Shown here piece after piece: positions 60,551-64,000 of a DNA stretch of 64,000 bases. The DNA lies in the NCBI RefSeq assembly GCF_000250635.1, contig NC_016940.1:2404001-2468000 (forward strand), given 5' to 3'. The position numbers were made by a program, and so were the translations under genes. The stretch is from Saprospira grandis str. Lewin (GTDB lineage Bacteria > Bacteroidota > Bacteroidia > Chitinophagales > Saprospiraceae). Position 1 is the stretch's first letter; every line of letters begins with the position of its first letter. Below the pieces are notes generated by a model that searched no databases, was not told the DNA's origin, and was given only the letters and a program-made list of their open reading frames with translations.

Positions 60551-60868
60551 ATGAATGTTCGCGAATTCCTAATGGATCTCCCCTCTAAGATTAGCCCCGA
60601 AGCTATTGAGGGAAAAGAAAGTTTGTTCCACTTCCTCATCTCTGGAGAAGAAGGAGGCAATTTTACTGCCCGTATTAAAGACGGTAAGGCAGAGGTGATC
60701 GAAGGTCTAGAAGATGAGCCCAAATGCGTGATCAAAACTTCTGATAGCGTATTTAGCAAGATCCTTTCTGGTAAACAAAATCCCCAAATGGCGGTCTTTA
60801 CTGGCAAACTCAAGATTAGCAACCTCAGCGAAATGATGAAGTTTGCTAAGGTGCTTGGCCTTATGTAG
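60551..60868 (+). CDS. SCP2 sterol-binding domain protein
   Basis: The 105-residue single-domain protein has the SCP2 fold: FHFLISGEEGGNFTARIKDGKAEVIEGLEDEPKCVIKTSDSVFSKILSGKQNPQMAVFTGKLKISN. SCP2 domains bind sterols, fatty acids or acyl-CoAs in a hydrophobic cavity. The protein is cytoplasmic. The ligand is unknown. It follows a lipase-like gene. ATG 60551 is preceded by AATAACT. A terminator follows closely. Confidence 0.9.
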   Translation: MNVREFLMDLPSKISPEAIEGKESLFHFLISGEEGGNFTARIKDGKAEVIEGLEDEPKCVIKTSDSVFSKILSGKQNPQMAVFTGKLKISNLSEMMKFAKVLGLM

Positions 60869-60891
60869 CCGATTGTCCATGCTCTGGACCC

Positions 60892-60926
60892 AAAGCCAGT
60901 ATGCTTTTTTAGCGTACTGGCTTTTT
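60892..60926 (+). terminator. terminator of the SCP2 gene
   Basis: AAAGCCAGTATGC / GCGTACTGGCTTT (one G-U) with a 7-nt loop and T-run. Confidence 0.88.
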
Positions 60927-60967
60927 CTATTTTTTCCCCTGCTGCTTTTCTTTTTGTTTGGGGTTTG

Positions 60968-61110
60968 GGGCCCGCGGCCAGCTAGGCAAAGCCTAGCTTG
61001 GCCGCCGCTATGCTGCGGGGCTCACAGGGCTGTTCGGCCCTGCAGCCGCCTGCGGCGGCTTTGGTCTGGCCTTCGGCCACCCCTCCGCAGCGCTGGGCCG
61101 CTCAACGGCC
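60968..61110 (+). repeat. GGGGC-headed modular repeat, type III, forward
   Basis: TTTGGGGCCCGCGGCC head with a long inverted AGCTAGGCAAAGCCTAGCT module, CCGCTATGCTGCG, core variant GGCTCACAGGGCTGTTCGG, and CCGCAGCGCTGGGCC tail. It begins the 1.3-kb gene-free gap to 62206. Confidence 0.9.
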
Positions 61111-61268
61111 TTTTTTTCTCTGGGCTTGCTGCTTCGGCCCCCAATTTTAGAATGAAAAAAGGCTCCGCTTCATATTTTAGCGCCTAAGCGCTTATCGATC
61201 AATGCTAGTAGGGGCGTACCCGAAAAAAGCAATAGGACCATTTAGATGCCCCCACGGCTAAATGTAAG

Positions 61269-61883
61269 GATCCAGATGGCTGTGGGGAATCCCCACGGCT
61301 AAATGTAAGGATCCAGATGGCTGTGGGGAATCCCCACGGCTAAATGTAAGGATCCAGATGGCTGTGGGGAATCCCCACAGCTAAATGTAAGGATCCAGAT
61401 GGCTGTGGGGAATCCCCACAGTTAAATGTAAGGATCCAGACGGCTGTGGGGAATCCCCACAGCTAAATGTAAGGATCCAGATGGCTGTGGGGAATCCCCC
61501 AGCTCAAATGTAACGATCCAGATGGCTAGGGGGAATCCCCCAGCTTAAATGTAACGATCCAGATGGCTAGGGGGAATCCCCCAGCTCAAATGTAACGATC
61601 CAGATGGCTAGGGGGAATCCCCCAGCTTAAATGTAACGATCCAGATGGCTAGGGGGAATCCCCCAGCTTAAATGTAACGATCCAGATGGCTAGGGGGAAT
61701 CCCCCAGCTCAAATGTAACGATCCAGATGGCTAGGGGGAATCCCCCAGCTTAAATGTAACGATCCAGATGGCTAGGGGGAATCCCCCAGCTCAAATGTAA
61801 GGATCCAGATGGCTAGGGGGAATCCCCCAGCTCAAATGTAACGATCCAGATGGCCAGGGGGAATCTCCTTCAGCCAAAGCAAA
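61269..61883. repeat. 15-unit 41-bp tandem array with conserved hairpin
   Basis: GATCCAGATGGC recurs exactly every 41 bp from 61269 to 61843 (15 units), with a partial unit before it. Each unit holds a hairpin. Early units have GCTGTGGGG-AAT-CCCCACAGC and later ones GCTAGGGGG-AAT-CCCCCAGC, where paired bases changed together. There are no long unique spacers, so it is not CRISPR. The last unit is degenerate. Sequence from 61884 to 62028 shows only AT-rich, unremarkable DNA. Confidence 0.95.
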
Positions 61884-62028
61884 AGGGCCTGCTCATTCAT
61901 TATTATTCATTGATTTATCAATAAGAGAGACAAAATTTTAAAGAGCGGCCCTTTGAGTTAGACTGACTTTAGTAGAAAGTTGTATTTTTAGGCAGTACAG
62001 CCCTAAGCAGGGCGTTTTGGTCCAGAAG

Positions 62029-62176
62029 GGCGCGAAGCGCCCGCGGCTGAGGGATGGAAAGCAGTGGCCCGAAGGGCCAGACCTAGCAAAAAAGCGCTTT
62101 GCGCTTTTTTGCGCAGGGCCGAGCAGACTTGCGAGCTGCGACACAGCCCGACCCGCCCGCAGGGCGGGGCAGCCCC
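62029..62176 (-). repeat. GGGGC-headed modular repeat, type II, reverse
   Basis: Minus-strand GGGGCTGCCCCGCCC head, GGGTCGGGC, core with AAGTCTGCTCGG, hairpins GCGCAAAAAAGCGC-like and GGCCCTTCGGGCC, CCATCCCTCAGCC tail. Confidence 0.9.
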
Positions 62177-62206
62177 AAAAGAAAACATCAAAAAACATCC
62201 TTTTCC

Positions 62207-63868
62207 TTGAACATTGCCATATTTATCGCCCGTCGATTAGGGTTGGGGGCAGGCCCCTCTTTTTCAAAGACCATTATGCGCATCGCCATTTTGGCCATTG
62301 CCCTCTCGGTGACCGTCATGATTTTGGCCACTGCCATCGTGCGAGGCTTCAAAACGAGTATTTCAGAAAAAGTCTTTGGCTTTTGGGGGCACATTCATAT
62401 TACGAGCAGCAGCTCGCCCTCTAGCTATGCCTTTGAGGCCCAACCGATGAACAAAGACCAAATCTATTATCCCGATTTGGGGCAGCGGGGACCTATATAT
62501 TATATAGAGCAGGCTAGCAATTGGCGGGGGGAGATCCAAGAAGAAGAACGGCAAACCCAAGGGGGGCTGCGACATATACAGGCCTTTGCCCAAAAAGAAG
62601 GCATCATTAAAACCGAGCAGCAAATTGAGGGAATCATTTTGCGTGGGGTGGGGGAGGACTACGACTGGAGCTTTCTGAAAAATTACCTCTTAGAAGGAGA
62701 ATTGCTAGACCCTAAAAGCGAGGAAAACGCCAATCAGATTCTTATTTCGGAGGTGACCGCTAGGCGGCTTAGCCTCAAAGTTGGCGATGATTTTCGGATT
62801 TACTTTGTACAAAATGGAAGTTCTCAGGCGCGCAAATATAAAATCAAAGGGATATTTAAGACAGGTTTAGAGGAATACGACCGTCGTTTTGCCTTGGTTG
62901 ATCTGCGTCAAATTCAGAAGCTCAACAACTGGCGGCCCTACCGAAACTACGGGCCAGATTTGGAGCTACATGAAGAAAACCTCTACCTCAAAGGCGTGAC
63001 CAATGCTAGCTTTGCAGAAAGCCGAACCGCCATTCAGAACTACCTCAAAGCGGGGCAGATTCCAGATTTTTCAGACAGCAGTAGCCAGCTTGTAATTGTC
63101 TCCTCGGTTTTGGCGGGAGCCAGAGGCTGGTCCCTAGGCGATACCATTGGCCTAAAATACCTTGACTTTGGCGAGCAGAAATACGTCTATCGCTTTATCA
63201 TTGGGGCCATTTATCAGGCTCCGGCCAATTTGCGTTGGGAGAAAACGATTTTTGTCCCTTGGCAGGCCCTACAAGGCCCCAACTATTTGCTGAGCGAGCA
63301 GGTTTCTGGCTTTGAGGTCTTTGTTGAAAACATAGACGATCTCGATGCTTTTGGGGAGTATATCAACTACAACACCCTTATGGGCAAAGATCAGTTTGCC
63401 AATACCATCAAGGAAGTAGAGCCCAATATTTTTGATTGGCTCAATTTGACCGATATGAACGAGCGCATTATTATTTTGCTCATGATTTTGGTTTCTATCA
63501 TCAATATGACCACCTCTTTGATGATCCTTATTTTGGAGCGCACCAACATGATTGGTTTGCTCAAGGCTATGGGGGCCAGCAACTGGAGCATTCGGCAACT
63601 CTTCTTGTACAAGGCCAGCCAAATTATTATCTATGGCTTATTTTGGGGCAACCTCTTGGGCATTGGTCTTTGCTACCTGCAGCAAAGCTTTGGCCTAATT
63701 CGCTTGCCCGAAGACCTTTATTATGTATCGGTGGCTCCGGTCCAATTAGAATTTTGGCCTATTTTTTTGCTCAATTTAGGGACCTTGTTGCTTACCTTAT
63801 TGGTCTTGATTATTCCCTCTTGGTTGGTGGCGACTATTGCCCCCCTCAAGGCCATCCGCTTTAAATAG
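62207..63868 (+). CDS. LolC/LolE-like ABC transporter permease (FtsX domain)
   Basis: The 553-residue inner-membrane protein has a first transmembrane helix (IMRIAILAIALSVTVMILATAIVRGF), a large periplasmic MacB_PCD-type domain and a C-terminal FtsX domain with three helices (ILLMILVSIINMTTSLMILILERTNMIGLLKAMGASNWSIR). This fits the lipoprotein-releasing LolC/E family. It is longer than the usual ~410 residues because of an insert in the periplasmic part. I choose TTG 62207 (N-I-A-I-F-I-A-R-R follows, matching the family start NxxxFIARR). ATG 62276 would lose that motif. The Lol ATPase is not in the window. Confidence 0.88.
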   Translation: MNIAIFIARRLGLGAGPSFSKTIMRIAILAIALSVTVMILATAIVRGFKTSISEKVFGFWGHIHITSSSSPSSYAFEAQPMNKDQIYYPDLGQRGPIYYIEQASNWRGEIQEEERQTQGGLRHIQAFAQKEGIIKTEQQIEGIILRGVGEDYDWSFLKNYLLEGELLDPKSEENANQILISEVTARRLSLKVGDDFRIYFVQNGSSQARKYKIKGIFKTGLEEYDRRFALVDLRQIQKLNNWRPYRNYGPDLELHEENLYLKGVTNASFAESRTAIQNYLKAGQIPDFSDSSSQLVIVSSVLAGARGWSLGDTIGLKYLDFGEQKYVYRFIIGAIYQAPANLRWEKTIFVPWQALQGPNYLLSEQVSGFEVFVENIDDLDAFGEYINYNTLMGKDQFANTIKEVEPNIFDWLNLTDMNERIIILLMILVSIINMTTSLMILILERTNMIGLLKAMGASNWSIRQLFLYKASQIIIYGLFWGNLLGIGLCYLQQSFGLIRLPEDLYYVSVAPVQLEFWPIFLLNLGTLLLTLLVLIIPSWLVATIAPLKAIRFK

Positions 63869-63888
63869 CGCCCAAAAACAGACAACCT

Positions 63889-64000
63889 ATGCGAAAACTA
63901 CTGCTGCTTTTTCTGGCTTTTTTGGCCAGTATCTTTTTCCTCCTTCTATTATTTAATACCCTAAGCTGGCGGTCTATGCAGCCAGCCCCGCCCGCTCCCG
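63889..64000 (+). CDS. start of a probable M20-type peptidase, cut by window end
   Basis: Only 37 residues are visible: MRKLLLLFLAFLASIFFLLLLFNTLSW, then RSMQPAPPAP. A single N-terminal membrane anchor followed by NTLxxRSxQP is what M20-family carboxypeptidases of the PM20D1/CPS1 type show at their start. With so little sequence this is only a suggestion. It begins 20 bp after the permease gene and is probably co-transcribed. Confidence 0.55.
   Translation, partial: MRKLLLLFLAFLASIFFLLLLFNTLSWRSMQPAPPAP

Noticed and set aside
61269-61883. CRISPR array
   Set aside because: The whole 41-bp unit repeats with no unique spacers, and no cas genes are in the window.

Overview
The window looks like a chromosomal segment of a marine Bacteroidota bacterium of the Saprospira type. 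Several proteins carry C-terminal tails of the type IX secretion (T9SS) sorting kind. Bacteroidota promoter boxes (TTG, about 20 bp, TAnnTTTG) are visible, and strong Shine-Dalgarno sequences are mostly absent. The small phylum-typical proteins DUF4295 and DUF3276 (PUR-like) are present, as are an ECF sigma/FecR pair and a TonB receptor with an N-terminal carboxypeptidase-regulatory-like domain. The genus is an inference from overall gene style, not a database match. No prophage, insertion sequence, CRISPR array or rRNA operon was seen.

Layout. 1-4.1 kb: the start of a secreted protein (cut by the window edge), an MBL-fold hydrolase, thiL and hisS. 4.2-11.6 kb: two T9SS cargo proteins, one a large reprolysin-like metalloprotease, and a methyltransferase. 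11.6-25.8 kb, almost all minus strand: a possible small RNA, a leucine-rich-repeat protein, a DUF4240 protein, a PLP decarboxylase, a PAP2 phosphatase, an LptF/G permease, yidC, a secreted unknown, a TPR protein and an 839-residue coiled-coil orphan. 26-32 kb: two T9SS cargo proteins diverging from a TonB receptor. 32.5-44 kb, plus strand: a methyltransferase, a thioredoxin-like protein, hutI, outer-membrane proteins, YceI, a sterol-desaturase-family enzyme, ferredoxin, bcp, and an ECF sigma/FecR/STN-surface-repeat operon. 45-50 kb: a subtilase, tRNA-Arg(ACG), bL28-bL33-DUF4295, ftsY and a BASS transporter. 49.7-64 kb: carbonic anhydrase, lspA, an SRPBCC-like protein, maf, an ECF sigma factor, uvrA, a PUR-like protein, MarR, XRE, an S24 repressor, a lipase, an SCP2 protein, a LolC/E-like permease and the start of a probable M20 peptidase.

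The most striking content lies between the genes. About 22 intergenic loci, roughly one per 3 kb, carry members of one modular, GC-rich, hairpin-filled repeat family. Each begins T(n)GGGGC and shares the core GCTCGCAGGTCTGCTCGGCC. The head and tail modules sort together into subfamilies, and the internal hairpins change sequence while keeping pairing. There are also three tandem arrays with 21/42-, 41- and 42-bp periods and a 106-nt imperfect hairpin. This repeat family is the best candidate here for an undescribed system.

How genes work together: LptF/G, PAP2, YidC, LspA and the LolC/E-like permease serve envelope biogenesis. The T9SS cargo, TonB receptor and STN/FecR/ECF operon suggest a cell that secretes hydrolases and senses the outside. 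UvrA and the S24 repressor are damage- or stress-related. The bL28-bL33-DUF4295 genes plus tRNA-Arg form a translation cluster driven by two recognisable tandem promoters.
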